Shown one piece after another: positions 7,432 to 15,157 of a stretch of DNA of 32,261 nt (its first letter is position 1; every line of letters starts with the position of its first letter). This DNA comes from Actinomycetes bacterium (lineage in GTDB: Bacteria; Actinomycetota; Acidimicrobiia; Acidimicrobiales; JAMCQF01). The stretch covers positions 1 to 32,261 of the forward strand of contig JAJZBS010000023.1 of the NCBI GenBank assembly GCA_021851885.1, read 5' to 3'. The notes under the pieces are model-generated. The model was not told the DNA's origin and did not search any database. It saw only the letters and a list, made by a program, of their open reading frames with translations. Position numbers and translations under genes: made by a program.

Positions 7432-8519
7432 GGGGACCGCCGGGCGTCGCCTCGTCGTTGCGCGCAGAAAGCCGCGGGCGTCGGGGGCCAGGTTCCCAAA
7501 CCGCGCCAGCCCACGGCGGCCGCACCGACGATCGGCCCGTTTGCACCAAGTCCAGCAGGCACGATCCGCACGCCTCGCGCAAACTCCAATCGCGCACGCG
7601 CGTCAATCTCCGCTTGCGCGGCCTCGAAGAACGGGGCGCCGAAGCCGAGCGCGACCGATCCTGCGACGACGGCGATGCGGATGTCCAAGAGATGGGCCGC
7701 CATCGCGACTGCTCGCCCCACGAGGGTCCCCGTGCGTTCGATCACCCCGGCGGTCGCCTCTTCCGCCGGGCGTCCCGTCATCTCTAGGATCGCCGAACCA
7801 GACGCCTCTGCCTCGAGGCAGCCCCGTGCCCCGCACCGGCATGGGCGTCCCCCCGGCTCGACTGTCACATGGCCGACGTGGCCCGCGTTGCCCGAGGAGC
7901 CGTCGACGAGCCTCCCGTCCACGACGATGCCACCGCCGATCCCGGTCGAGACGACCATGGCCATGTAGTCCCGTTGCGACGCCGCTGCACCGCGCCAGCC
8001 TTCGGCCAGAGCGAGGGCTTTGGCGTCGTTGTCGATGTAGGTGGCGAGTCCCGTCACCTCTTCCATGCGTTCCCGCAGGGGGAAGCCGCGCCAGGCCGGG
8101 ATGTTGAGTGGTGAGACGGTCTCACCACCGGGCAGCATGGGGCCGCCGGATCCGACACCGCACACGACCGGAGCGGGCGCCTCTGCAGGACCCGATATCC
8201 CTGCGGTGCTGCCCTTCGCCGCGTCTATGTTCGCTTCGTCCAGGACCGCGTGGACCAGTGCGGCAAGTTCGCCAAAGAGAGATTCGGCATCCGCGCCGAC
8301 ATCCGTCGGGACCCGTCGTGCACAGCGGATCGCGCCGTCCGGTCCCACGCACGCCGCCGCGAGCTTCGTTCCCCCGATGTCCACCCCGAGAGCGGGACCG
8401 ACGGGCATCCCCTGAGGGAACGACGCCCGGGCTCGCGGCCCGAGCCGGCACGCGGCATCGATCGATGGCCGAACGGCGTCCGGGCCTCCCCGTGCATCGG
8501 CTCCCGCGGCGCCAGCCAT
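7428..8519 (-). CDS. ROK-family sugar kinase, probably glucokinase
   Basis: A ROK (repressor, ORF, kinase) protein without a DNA-binding domain, so most likely a cytoplasmic hexokinase such as glucokinase. The phosphate loop GVDIGGTKLA starts at about residue 44, IDNDAKALALAEG holds the catalytic Asp, STGIGGG is the second phosphate motif, and CRCGARGCLEAEASG is the ROK zinc motif. With ATG 8519 the protein is 363 residues, including about 37 extra N-terminal residues; TAGCCT lies 7 nt before this ATG, suggesting a leaderless start. ATG 8408 gives a 326-residue protein of typical length but has no well-spaced SD. The substrate is not proven by sequence. Confidence 0.87.
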   Translation of the reverse strand: MAGAAGADARGGPDAVRPSIDAACRLGPRARASFPQGMPVGPALGVDIGGTKLAAACVGPDGAIRCARRVPTDVGADAESLFGELAALVHAVLDEANIDAAKGSTAGISGPAEAPAPVVCGVGSGGPMLPGGETVSPLNIPAWRGFPLRERMEEVTGLATYIDNDAKALALAEGWRGAAASQRDYMAMVVSTGIGGGIVVDGRLVDGSSGNAGHVGHVTVEPGGRPCRCGARGCLEAEASGSAILEMTGRPAEEATAGVIERTGTLVGRAVAMAAHLLDIRIAVVAGSVALGFGAPFFEAAQAEIDARARLEFARGVRIVPAGLGANGPIVGAAAVGWRGLGTWPPTPAAFCAQRRGDARRSP

Positions 8520-8526
8520 CGGCGGC

Positions 8527-8532
8527 AGGCTA
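8527..8532 (-). promoter_or_regulatory. -10-like hexamer of an apparent leaderless ROK-kinase transcript
   Basis: TAGCCT lies 7 nt before ATG 8519, with no SD between. A -35 hexamer is not recognisable. It sits back-to-back with the LCP gene promoter in a 137-nt divergent intergenic region. Confidence 0.5.
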
Positions 8533-8642
8533 CAGGACGGTCTTGTCGGGCGTCCTCGACGATCTTGCCTGCAACGCGGTCACACGCCCGGCCGCTCCTT
8601 GACGCCTCGCCCGGGGTGCGTCGACCCCGGCCGCTTCGCTGG

Positions 8643-8648
8643 TAGCGT
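8643..8648 (+). promoter_or_regulatory. -10-like hexamer of an apparent leaderless LCP transcript
   Basis: TAGCGT ends 8 nt before ATG 8657 and no SD is present. TCGACC lies 16 nt upstream of the hexamer as a possible weak -35. Confidence 0.55.
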
Positions 8649-8656
8649 GGGACGCG

Positions 8657-10051
8657 ATGGCACGTCGCAGCGCCAGGTCCGGCCGCGACCGCCGAAACTT
8701 TCCGGATACCGCGAGCGATCGAGCCTCGCGGCGCCCCGCGTGGGAACAGCGCCTCGACCCCCATGCCCTTCGCGCATCGGCGCGCGGGCCCGACGTGGAG
8801 GGCGGTGGCCCACCTGGGCAACCCGGACGGCACCACTCCCGGCGTGCGTCCCGGCGGCTACGCCGCCGGCGAACCCGTCTTCAGCGCGCCGTGCGCGGTG
8901 TCGCCATCCTGGTCCTTGTCATCCTCCTCGTCGCGGGGAGCGGCCTCGCCTACATCTCCTACCGCCTCGGCCAGATCCGCACCGTCCACTGCCATACCTG
9001 TGCCGCGCCGGTCGCAGGCGGCGCGCCCTTCAACGTGCTCCTCATCGGCGACGACTCACGCGCCGACAACACGCCGGGTGAGTCGATCCACTTCGGGACG
9101 ACGGCCCAGGCGGGAGGTGCCCACAGCGACACGATCAAGATCCTTCACGTCGACCCAGCGTCGGAACGGGCCAGCCTGTTGTCGATCCCGCGCGACACCT
9201 ACGTCGAGCTCTCGGGGCTGTCCCAGAACTGGGTCAACCTGCTCGGGACGACCAAACAGAAGATCAACGCCGCCTTGAACGACAGCCCGGACAGCTTGAT
9301 CCAGACGATCGCCAACACCTTCGGCATCCCTATCCAGTACTACGTGATGATCAACTTCAACGGGCTGATGAGCGCCGTCAACACAGTGGGGGGGATCAAC
9401 TTGAACTTCCCCTACCCAGCCCGCGACAACGACAACGGCAACAACAACTCGGGCCTCGACATCACCCATGCCGGTTGCCAGACGCTCAACGGCGGCGAAA
9501 CACTCGCTCTCGCTCGTTCGCGCTACTACGAGTACGAGATCGCTCCCGGCGTCTGGCAGTTCGACGGCACTGGTGACCTCGGGAGGATCAAACGCCAGAA
9601 CGCCGTCATCGAGGCCCTCATGAGCAAGGCGAAGTCGACCTACAACCCGCTCTCGCTCAACTCCTTCATCGGCGCACTCGTCAACGACGTCGTCATCGGC
9701 GGTGGGCTCTCGGCGACCGAGCTCGTCTCCCTGGCCCTGCGCTATCACGCCTTCTCGGGGACGTCACTTCCGACGGCCACGATCCCCACGGCCGGCGCGA
9801 CATCGGCCGCAGGCGACGTCGAGGTCGTCCAACAGCCGGCAACGAACCAGCTCGTCCGGCAGTTCCTGGGCGGACCCGCCGGGCCGATCACGACACCGCC
9901 GCTCGACGCCTATGGCGATCCCATCGCCACATCCACCACACCGTCGACCGGATCGGCACAGCCGTCCACGACGCCGGCGTCCGTCGCGTCGCAGAGCGAC
10001 ACACATCTCACTGCCCACGCCCCTCCGCCGTTCGACCCCACGCCCTGCTAG
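8657..10051 (+). CDS. LytR-CpsA-Psr (LCP) family envelope glycopolymer ligase
   Basis: A 464-residue membrane-anchored protein. LCP enzymes transfer lipid-linked glycopolymers onto peptidoglycan outside the membrane. A basic cytoplasmic tail (1-80) precedes one membrane segment (about 81-102). The LCP domain runs from about 117 to 345 with NVLLIGDDSR, HSDTIKILHVD, LLSIPRDTYV, a VGGINLNFPYP segment and, near its end, LALARSRYYE and IKRQNAVIEALM. After the domain comes a Thr/Ser/Pro-rich tail that ends in Cys. A CHTC motif (112-115) sits just outside the membrane segment and could form a disulfide. It is one of few plus-strand genes here. Confidence 0.92.
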   Translation: MARRSARSGRDRRNFPDTASDRASRRPAWEQRLDPHALRASARGPDVEGGGPPGQPGRHHSRRASRRLRRRRTRLQRAVRGVAILVLVILLVAGSGLAYISYRLGQIRTVHCHTCAAPVAGGAPFNVLLIGDDSRADNTPGESIHFGTTAQAGGAHSDTIKILHVDPASERASLLSIPRDTYVELSGLSQNWVNLLGTTKQKINAALNDSPDSLIQTIANTFGIPIQYYVMINFNGLMSAVNTVGGINLNFPYPARDNDNGNNNSGLDITHAGCQTLNGGETLALARSRYYEYEIAPGVWQFDGTGDLGRIKRQNAVIEALMSKAKSTYNPLSLNSFIGALVNDVVIGGGLSATELVSLALRYHAFSGTSLPTATIPTAGATSAAGDVEVVQQPATNQLVRQFLGGPAGPITTPPLDAYGDPIATSTTPSTGSAQPSTTPASVASQSDTHLTAHAPPPFDPTPC

Positions 10052-10085
10052 AGCGGAGCCTCGGCCGCTGTTCGAGCGGAGCCTC
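10051..10085 (+). repeat. 12-bp direct repeat after the LCP gene
   Basis: GAGCGGAGCCTC occurs at 10051-10062 and 10074-10085, between the convergent LCP and DUF3040 genes. No function is evident, and the first copy includes the last base of the LCP stop codon. Confidence 0.6.
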
Positions 10086-10172
10086 ACCCCCTCACGATCA
10101 CGCCTTCGTGCGCTATATCGGCTCAGGCCCCGCCGACGACCGCAGGCGCCCGCCGAGGCCGGGAGAGGCGGA

Positions 10173-10547
10173 TCAGTTGTCGCGGTGGAAACGACCGCGC
10201 AGGCGGTGCCAGCCCTCGTTGAGGTTCTCCACCTGGGGTTTCGACCCGAGGGCATTGCTGACGTCGTGCCACCCGGCCCGGCCCAGCCGCCGCAGGTTTG
10301 TCGTAAAGACGAAGAGCGACGCAAGCATGATCGCGAAGCCGATCAGACCGATGACGATCGCCGTCGTGAACCACACGATGAGAACGACCAATCCCAGGAC
10401 GAACGTCACCGCCGACCACTTGAGGTTCCGTCCCGCGTAGCGGTAGACGGTCTCCGAACGCACCTTGTCGGCGAACTGAGGGTCGTGCGCGTACAACGTC
10501 CGCTCCATCTCGTGGAGAATCCGCTGTTCGTGCTCGGAGAGCGGCAC
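10173..10547 (-). CDS. DUF3040 membrane protein
   Basis: A 124-residue protein beginning PLSEHEQRILHEMERTLYAHDPQFA, the recognisable start of the actinobacterial DUF3040 family. Two membrane segments lie close together (about 43-62 and 63-82), leaving both ends on the same side. Family function is unknown. The GTG at 10547 is preceded by AAGGAGGA with a 4-nt spacer, one of the strongest ribosome-binding sites in the window. The gene lies 17 nt after dinB and is probably the last gene of the pfk-PIG-L-dinB-DUF3040 transcript. Confidence 0.88.
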   Translation of the reverse strand: MPLSEHEQRILHEMERTLYAHDPQFADKVRSETVYRYAGRNLKWSAVTFVLGLVVLIVWFTTAIVIGLIGFAIMLASLFVFTTNLRRLGRAGWHDVSNALGSKPQVENLNEGWHRLRGRFHRDN

Positions 10548-10564
10548 TCGCTCCTCCTTGTGAC

Positions 10565-11983
10565 CTATGGCCTCGCGTCGCGCGCGCTGCCCGCTCTTCC
10601 TGTTCCCATTCTCGCACGCTCGGCCGAAGGTGACAACGCGTCGAGGAGGGCGCCGTCGCCAAAGCGCTGCCGGACCGCCTCCACCGCCCTGTTCACGGCG
10701 GACCGCTCGCCGGCTCCGAGTGCCGGAGCGCCCCCCTGCGCCACCCCCTGCTGGTCGTCCGGGTCGTCGAAGGTCCTCTGGCCGCCCACCCCGGCGTCGG
10801 GGACGGGGTCAGCCCCATCTCCTCGGTGGGTGCCAGCCGGGACGAGGCGCGCCGTCGAGAGCCCGACGAGACGGATCTTCTGGACAAGGTCCGCCCGGGC
10901 GGCAGCCAGCAGGTCCACAGCCGCCGATGTCAGCTCCGACGAGGTGCGCACCGGGCAGCCGAGGAGCTGGGACCTCGTCTGGACAGACCGGTCGCTCAGC
11001 CGGAGCTTGAGCGTCACGCTGCGGGCGGCGATGTCCTGGCGCCGGAGCCGTTCGGCGACCGAGGCCGCCATCTCCTCCACGCAGGAACGCAACACATCCC
11101 ACCCGTCCGCCTCGGCGATCGAGACGTCGTGAGGGAGCGTCCGCTCACGCCCCACGCTCTTGACCACCGTCTCAGCCCGCACCGGACGGCTGTCCCGGCC
11201 GGCGGCAAGTTCGGAGAGCCTCGACGCCGCCGCCTTGCCGAGAAGACGCGCGAGGGACCCTGCGGGGACCGCCGCAAGGTCCCCCACCGTGGACACCCCG
11301 AGATGGGCGAGGCGGCTCGCGGTCGCCGGCCCAACGCCCCCGAGAGCGCGCACGGGAAGCGGATGGAGGAACGCCAGCTCGTCTTGGGGAGGGACGACCG
11401 TCACGCCCGGACCGTCGACCACGCATCCGCCGGCGATGTGCGGCTTCGCCGCGCGACTCGCGAGCTTCGCCATCAGCTTCGTCCGGCCCACGCCGACCGA
11501 GCTCGCAAGGCCCACCTCCGAGGCGATACGGGCTCGGATGCCGTGCGCAATCTGTTCGGACTTCCCGAAGAGCCGGCGCGCTCCGCGCACGTCCAGGTAT
11601 GCCTCGTCGAGGCCGACTGGCTCCACGAGTGGCGTATAGGCGAGGAAGATCGCCCGTATCTGACGGCTCAGCTGCGCATACCTCTCGAAGCGCCCTGTGC
11701 GGAACACCGCGTCGGGGCAGAGCCTCCGGGCCTGGACCGACGGCATGGCGGAGTGGACCCCGAATGCCCGTGCCTCGTAGGAACACGATGCGACGACGCC
11801 CCGATCCCCCTCTCCTGCGACGATCACGGCTCGACCTGCAAGCGATGGATCGTCGAGGACCTCGACGGAGGCGAAGAACGAGTCCATGTCGACGTGCAAG
11901 ATCCCGAGTTCGCGCGTCGCCGCTCCGGTGCCGCCTCGCCCGGCCGAGGCATCCTGTCGGTGCCGGGATGCGCGCGTGACCAT
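10565..11983 (-). CDS. dinB: DNA polymerase IV (Y family)
   Basis: A 472-residue translesion DNA polymerase. Motifs in order: HVDMDSFFASVE (30-41) with the first metal-binding Asp, YEARAFGVHSAMP, GLDEAYLDV with the catalytic acidic pair, SVGVGRTKLMAKLAS, then the helix-hairpin-helix LGGVGPATASRLAHLG and the little-finger domain. A low-complexity tail of roughly 100 residues follows. No canonical C-terminal clamp-binding motif is obvious to me. ATG 11983 lies 19 nt after the PIG-L gene stop. No SOS box is visible upstream, so despite the nearby lexA its expression probably follows the pfk promoter. Confidence 0.94.
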   Translation of the reverse strand: MVTRASRHRQDASAGRGGTGAATRELGILHVDMDSFFASVEVLDDPSLAGRAVIVAGEGDRGVVASCSYEARAFGVHSAMPSVQARRLCPDAVFRTGRFERYAQLSRQIRAIFLAYTPLVEPVGLDEAYLDVRGARRLFGKSEQIAHGIRARIASEVGLASSVGVGRTKLMAKLASRAAKPHIAGGCVVDGPGVTVVPPQDELAFLHPLPVRALGGVGPATASRLAHLGVSTVGDLAAVPAGSLARLLGKAAASRLSELAAGRDSRPVRAETVVKSVGRERTLPHDVSIAEADGWDVLRSCVEEMAASVAERLRRQDIAARSVTLKLRLSDRSVQTRSQLLGCPVRTSSELTSAAVDLLAAARADLVQKIRLVGLSTARLVPAGTHRGDGADPVPDAGVGGQRTFDDPDDQQGVAQGGAPALGAGERSAVNRAVEAVRQRFGDGALLDALSPSAERARMGTGRAGSARDARP

Positions 11984-12002
11984 GTCGCCGACGGCCAGAG
12001 CC

Positions 12003-12737
12003 TCAACCGGCCAGACGGAGATACCGGAAGCCTTCGGCAGCCCCGACGCCGGCCTGGCGGCCGGCCTCTTCACCACGGCGCCGCACCGCGGCGGCAATCG
12101 CGTCGGGGTCGTCCCGCAGCTGGCTCCGGTGGCAGGTCACGGCCGCGACCTTGGCGTCGAGCGTGCTGGAGACATCCACCCAGGCGTCCACGGTGAGCGT
12201 TCCCGACATGAGCACGGCTCCCACCTGGTGGGCCGGGCCCGCTTCGGGGAAGTACAGGGGCGCAGCTGCGGCCGGCGACGCCGCGTCGAGCGCGGCCCAG
12301 CCGACCGTGCGATGGTCGCGGTGGTTCATGTAGTGGTTCCCGAAGAACACGGCCGTCGGGTCCGGGCACAACAGCACGTCGGGGCGCACCCGGCGGATCT
12401 CGCCGACCAGCCTTGCCCGCAGCTGGGCCTCGTCGATCTCCCCGTCGCCGAACCCGAGAATGGACCGAGCGGGGAGGGCAAGCGCTCGATCTGCCGCTGC
12501 GCCCTCCTCGGTACGCAAGGCGGCAAGCTCGCTCGGATCAGCGGCCGGATCGAGGGATCCTTTCTCCCCACGGGTGCACAGCACCACGGTCACGGCGCAC
12601 CCCGCGGCGGCCCAGCGGGCGAGCGTCCCGCCACAGGAGATGTCCGGATCGTCCGGATGGGCGTACACCGCCAGCGCCCGATCCGGGACGCCGGTGACGA
12701 GGCCGCCGTCGACGGTCACCGCGACCGATGGGGTCAC
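12003..12737 (-). CDS. PIG-L/LmbE family zinc deacetylase
   Basis: A 244-residue metal-dependent N-deacetylase. The zinc motif AHPDDPDISCGG is at about residues 26-37, TRGEKGS follows, and NHYMNHRDHRTVG supplies the HxDH-type zinc ligand. Relatives act on GlcNAc-linked substrates such as mycothiol precursors (MshB), their S-conjugates (Mca) or bacillithiol precursors, but the substrate here cannot be read from sequence. GTG at 12737 overlaps the phosphofructokinase stop by 4 bp (GTGA), indicating coupling. Confidence 0.87.
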   Translation of the reverse strand: MTPSVAVTVDGGLVTGVPDRALAVYAHPDDPDISCGGTLARWAAAGCAVTVVLCTRGEKGSLDPAADPSELAALRTEEGAAADRALALPARSILGFGDGEIDEAQLRARLVGEIRRVRPDVLLCPDPTAVFFGNHYMNHRDHRTVGWAALDAASPAAAAPLYFPEAGPAHQVGAVLMSGTLTVDAWVDVSSTLDAKVAAVTCHRSQLRDDPDAIAAAVRRRGEEAGRQAGVGAAEGFRYLRLAG

Positions 12738-13783
12738 CAGAGGAACACTTCGGCAACGTCGTGGACAAGAGCCGGGTCGACGTTCTTCGCCATGCCGGAC
12801 GCATCCGCGAGGCCGACCCGGACGATCCGGCCTCCCTGCAATGCCATCATCTTCCCGAAGTCACCGTCGTGCACCGCTTCGATGGCCGCGACGCCGAATC
12901 GCGTCGCCAGGACGCGATCGAACGCTGTCGGCGTCCCGCCACGCTGGGTGTGGCCGAGGATGGTCACGCGCGCCTCGTAGCCGGTGCGCCGCTCGATCTC
13001 CGATGCCAGAGCATTCGACACCCCGCCGAGGCGGACATGGCCGAACTCGTCGAGAGGCGCTGGCGCGACGCCGTGGTCTCCGGCCTGGGGATCGAAGGGC
13101 TCGCAGGGCGCGGCACCTTCGGCGACGACGACGACAGATGAGAAGCGCCCGCCTTCGTGGCGGCGGCGAAGGCGATCGCAGACAGCCCCGATGTCGAACG
13201 GCTCTTCGGGTATGAGGATCTCGGCCGCCCCGCCCGCGATCCCGGCATGGACGGCGATCCACCCGGCGTGGCGGCCCATCACTTCGCAGACGATCACGCG
13301 ATGGTGCGACTCCGCGGTGGTTCGCAGCCGGTCGATCGCGTCGGTCGCGACCTGGACGGCGGTGTCGAAGCCGAATGTCACCTCCGTCCCCGACAGGTCG
13401 TTGTCGATCGTCTTCGGCACGCCGACGACCTGCACCCCCCGCTCGTAGAGCCGGGCCGCGACGCCCAAGGTGTCCTCTCCCCCGATTGCGACGAGAGCGT
13501 CGATACCGCGTGCTGCGAGCGTCGCAATCACCCGCTCGGCGCCACCGTCTTGGCTCAGCGGATTCGTCCGCGACGTCCCGAGGATCGTGCCACCGGTCGG
13601 GAGCAGGTCCCGGCAACGCTCCACTTCGAGCTCGACGACGTGGTCTTCGACGACGCCCCGCCAACCGTCGGCAAAGCCGAGAAACTCGTCGCCATAGGCC
13701 CGGGCCCCCTTGACGACCACCGCACGAATCACGGCGTTCAGCCCCGGGCAGTCGCCGCCCCCGGTCAACAGACCAACGCGCAT
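12734..13783 (-). CDS. 6-phosphofructokinase with PPi-dependent-type residues
   Basis: A 349-residue group A phosphofructokinase that converts fructose 6-phosphate to fructose 1,6-bisphosphate. It starts MRVGLLTGGGDCPGLN; GGEDT is at 101-105 and PKTIDND at 123-129. In the family, Gly104/Gly124 (E. coli numbering) goes with ATP, while Asp104/Lys124 goes with pyrophosphate; this protein has Asp104 and Lys124 at exactly those positions. RGGTPTAFDR and MGRHAGW are further family motifs. I chose ATG 13783 because it gives the canonical N-terminus and lies 7 nt after TAGGAT, suggesting a leaderless mRNA; an in-frame ATG at 13792 overlaps that hexamer. PPi use is an inference. Confidence 0.9.
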   Translation of the reverse strand: MRVGLLTGGGDCPGLNAVIRAVVVKGARAYGDEFLGFADGWRGVVEDHVVELEVERCRDLLPTGGTILGTSRTNPLSQDGGAERVIATLAARGIDALVAIGGEDTLGVAARLYERGVQVVGVPKTIDNDLSGTEVTFGFDTAVQVATDAIDRLRTTAESHHRVIVCEVMGRHAGWIAVHAGIAGGAAEILIPEEPFDIGAVCDRLRRRHEGGRFSSVVVVAEGAAPCEPFDPQAGDHGVAPAPLDEFGHVRLGGVSNALASEIERRTGYEARVTILGHTQRGGTPTAFDRVLATRFGVAAIEAVHDGDFGKMMALQGGRIVRVGLADASGMAKNVDPALVHDVAEVFLW

Positions 13784-13790
13784 CGTCACC

Positions 13791-13796
13791 ATCCTA
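13791..13796 (-). promoter_or_regulatory. -10-like hexamer of an apparent leaderless phosphofructokinase transcript
   Basis: TAGGAT ends 7 nt before ATG 13783 on the minus strand, with no SD. It lies in the 46-nt gap after the nrdR stop. Confidence 0.5.
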
Positions 13797-13829
13797 GGAA
13801 CAGCGCGCCTGTAGCCCGCGTTGTTGCCG

Positions 13830-14303
13830 TCAGCTCCCGCGCTTGGGAGCGCTCGCCTTGCTCAACAGACGCACCTCGCGGCGAAAGTCGTCGGCCGCGG
13901 CGAACTCCTTGTAGACGCTCGCAAAGCGCACCGCCGCGACGTCGTCGATGGCCCGCAGCCGGTCGAGGACGCGCAAGCCGACCTCCTCGCTCGGAATCTC
14001 GGACAGGCCGTCCGTGCGCAGCGCGTCCTCGATCTCGGAGGCCAGCAGCGCCATGTCCTCTTCGGTCACGGGCCGGTTCTTGGCAGCGGCACGTACGCCG
14101 GCCACCACCTTGGCCTGCTCGAACGGCTCCCGGCGACCAGATCTCTTGACGATCCACAGCGCCACTTCCTCGGCGCGCTCGAACGTCGTGAAGCGCCGGT
14201 GGCAGGCTTGGCATTCGCGGCGCCGCCGAATCGCGAGACCGCCGTCTGCGATGCGCGAGTCGACGACCCGGTCCTCCGTGTTCCCGCATAGTGGGCAACG
14301 CAC
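13830..14303 (-). CDS. nrdR: NrdR, repressor of ribonucleotide reductase genes
   Basis: A 157-residue regulator. An N-terminal zinc ribbon has CPLC (3-6) and CQAC (31-34) with FTTFER following, and an ATP-cone domain fills about residues 48-138. NrdR senses ATP and dATP and represses nrd operons by binding paired NrdR boxes; no nrd gene or box is in this window. The GTG at 14303 begins the canonical MRCPLCG sequence and lies 7 nt after TATCGT with no SD, consistent with a leaderless mRNA; the open frame upstream is not supported. Location downstream of the LysM gene and near lexA matches the mycobacterial order. Confidence 0.95.
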   Translation of the reverse strand: MRCPLCGNTEDRVVDSRIADGGLAIRRRRECQACHRRFTTFERAEEVALWIVKRSGRREPFEQAKVVAGVRAAAKNRPVTEEDMALLASEIEDALRTDGLSEIPSEEVGLRVLDRLRAIDDVAAVRFASVYKEFAAADDFRREVRLLSKASAPKRGS

Positions 14304-14310
14304 CGATCGA

Positions 14311-14316
14311 ACGATA
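14311..14316 (-). promoter_or_regulatory. -10-like hexamer of an apparent leaderless nrdR transcript
   Basis: TATCGT ends 7 nt before GTG 14303 on the minus strand; there is no SD and no convincing -35. Confidence 0.55.
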
Positions 14317-14409
14317 GCCTGGCACACCGGATCGCTCGACAGCGCCCGCTTCCGTGCCCCGACGTGACGACTCAAGGCCGGTCTCTCCACTTCGAAGGCG
14401 CCGGTCCCG

Positions 14410-14859
14410 TCATCCCGGCGGCAGTGCAATCCGCTCGCCAGGGAAGATCTGGTCGCCACCGATCTGTTGCTCGAGTGCCTGGACGAAAGGCCGTGGGTCT
14501 CCGCCGCCGACAGCGGAGCTCGCGATGGACCACAGAGTGTCGCCCGGCCGCACCGTGTAGGTGCGTGCCGGTTGCGCCGCGCTCGCCGCTGCAAGGTGCG
14601 GGAACAGCCCGAAGACGCTGCCGGGGATCACGAGCGCGGAGGCGACGATGGCAGCGGCAATCCTCCGGCGCCGCACGACTCGAGCCGAGATCCGGTGGCC
14701 CACGCCACCTCGTTGGTCTCGGCCCAAACGCCGGCCGCACGCCGCACTCCGCCGACGACTCGCCGTGGACGCCGCCTGCACCTCGAGGGACCCGGCTGTC
14801 CGGCCGGCATCGTCACAGCGCCGGTACGGGTGGCAAGTGCTGACTTTCGCAGCCTCCAT
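14410..14859 (-). CDS. LysM-domain membrane protein divergent from lexA
   Basis: A 149-residue protein. A charged N-terminal region (1-74) precedes one hydrophobic segment (about 75-95), then an extracytoplasmic LysM domain, TYTVRPGDTLWSIASSAV to the C-terminus, which binds peptidoglycan. The arrangement matches M. tuberculosis Rv2719c and Corynebacterium DivS, SOS-induced envelope proteins divergent from lexA that affect division. No hydrolase domain is visible. ATG 14859 has GGGAAGA just upstream. SOS boxes upstream suggest LexA repression and induction by DNA damage. Confidence 0.85.
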   Translation of the reverse strand: MEAAKVSTCHPYRRCDDAGRTAGSLEVQAASTASRRRSAACGRRLGRDQRGGVGHRISARVVRRRRIAAAIVASALVIPGSVFGLFPHLAAASAAQPARTYTVRPGDTLWSIASSAVGGGDPRPFVQALEQQIGGDQIFPGERIALPPG

Positions 14860-14877
14860 CACTCTTCCCTTCTCCGG

Positions 14878-14894
14878 GGAGGCGCCGCGCCTCC
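14878..14894. other. Perfect hairpin in the LysM gene leader
   Basis: GGAGGCG-CCG-CGCCTCC is a 7-bp stem with a 3-nt loop between the SOS boxes and the ribosome-binding site of the LysM gene. It could affect translation or mRNA stability; no U run follows. Confidence 0.5.
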
Positions 14895-14901
14895 GCTGTG
14901 C

Positions 14902-14915
14902 AGAACATACGTTCG
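14902..14915. promoter_or_regulatory. LexA (SOS) box 1
   Basis: AGAACATACGTTCG matches CGAAC-N4-GTTCG except for the first base. It is the box nearest the LysM gene, 43 nt from its ATG. Confidence 0.8.
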
Positions 14916-14928
14916 GGCTATGACATCA

Positions 14929-14942
14929 CGAACATATGTTCG
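14929..14942. promoter_or_regulatory. LexA (SOS) box 2, perfect palindrome
   Basis: CGAACATATGTTCG is a perfect match to the actinobacterial and Bacillus SOS consensus and a complete palindrome, extended by one pair (A...T outside it: ACG/CGT). Centre-to-centre distance to box 1 is 27 bp. Confidence 0.9.
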
Positions 14943-15025
14943 TGTCAAGGGTGCAGGGCGGGCAGGGCCGGCGGTGTGGGCGCCCCGGCCCAGACCGGTG
15001 GTTGACCGGCCACCGGTACGACGAC

Positions 15026-15039
15026 CGAACAAATGTTTG
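15026..15039. promoter_or_regulatory. LexA (SOS) box 3, lexA-proximal
   Basis: CGAACAAATGTTTG has one mismatch in the right arm. It overlaps the place where a -35 element would sit for the candidate -10 TACCGT (15060-15065) of lexA, fitting autorepression. Confidence 0.75.
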
Positions 15040-15157
15040 CCTCGATGCCTCCGATTGGCTACCGTAGGAACAGGCGTTCGTCACTGCGCACGCACCCGCC
15101 GCCCGGCGGCGCATGCAACTGCGGGGTGAGAGCCAACGGGGAAGGCAGGAGGCTGCG

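Noticed and set aside
11984-12100. SOS box upstream of dinB
   Set aside because: No CGAAC-N4-GTTCG-like sequence is visible there, and dinB lies inside an operon.
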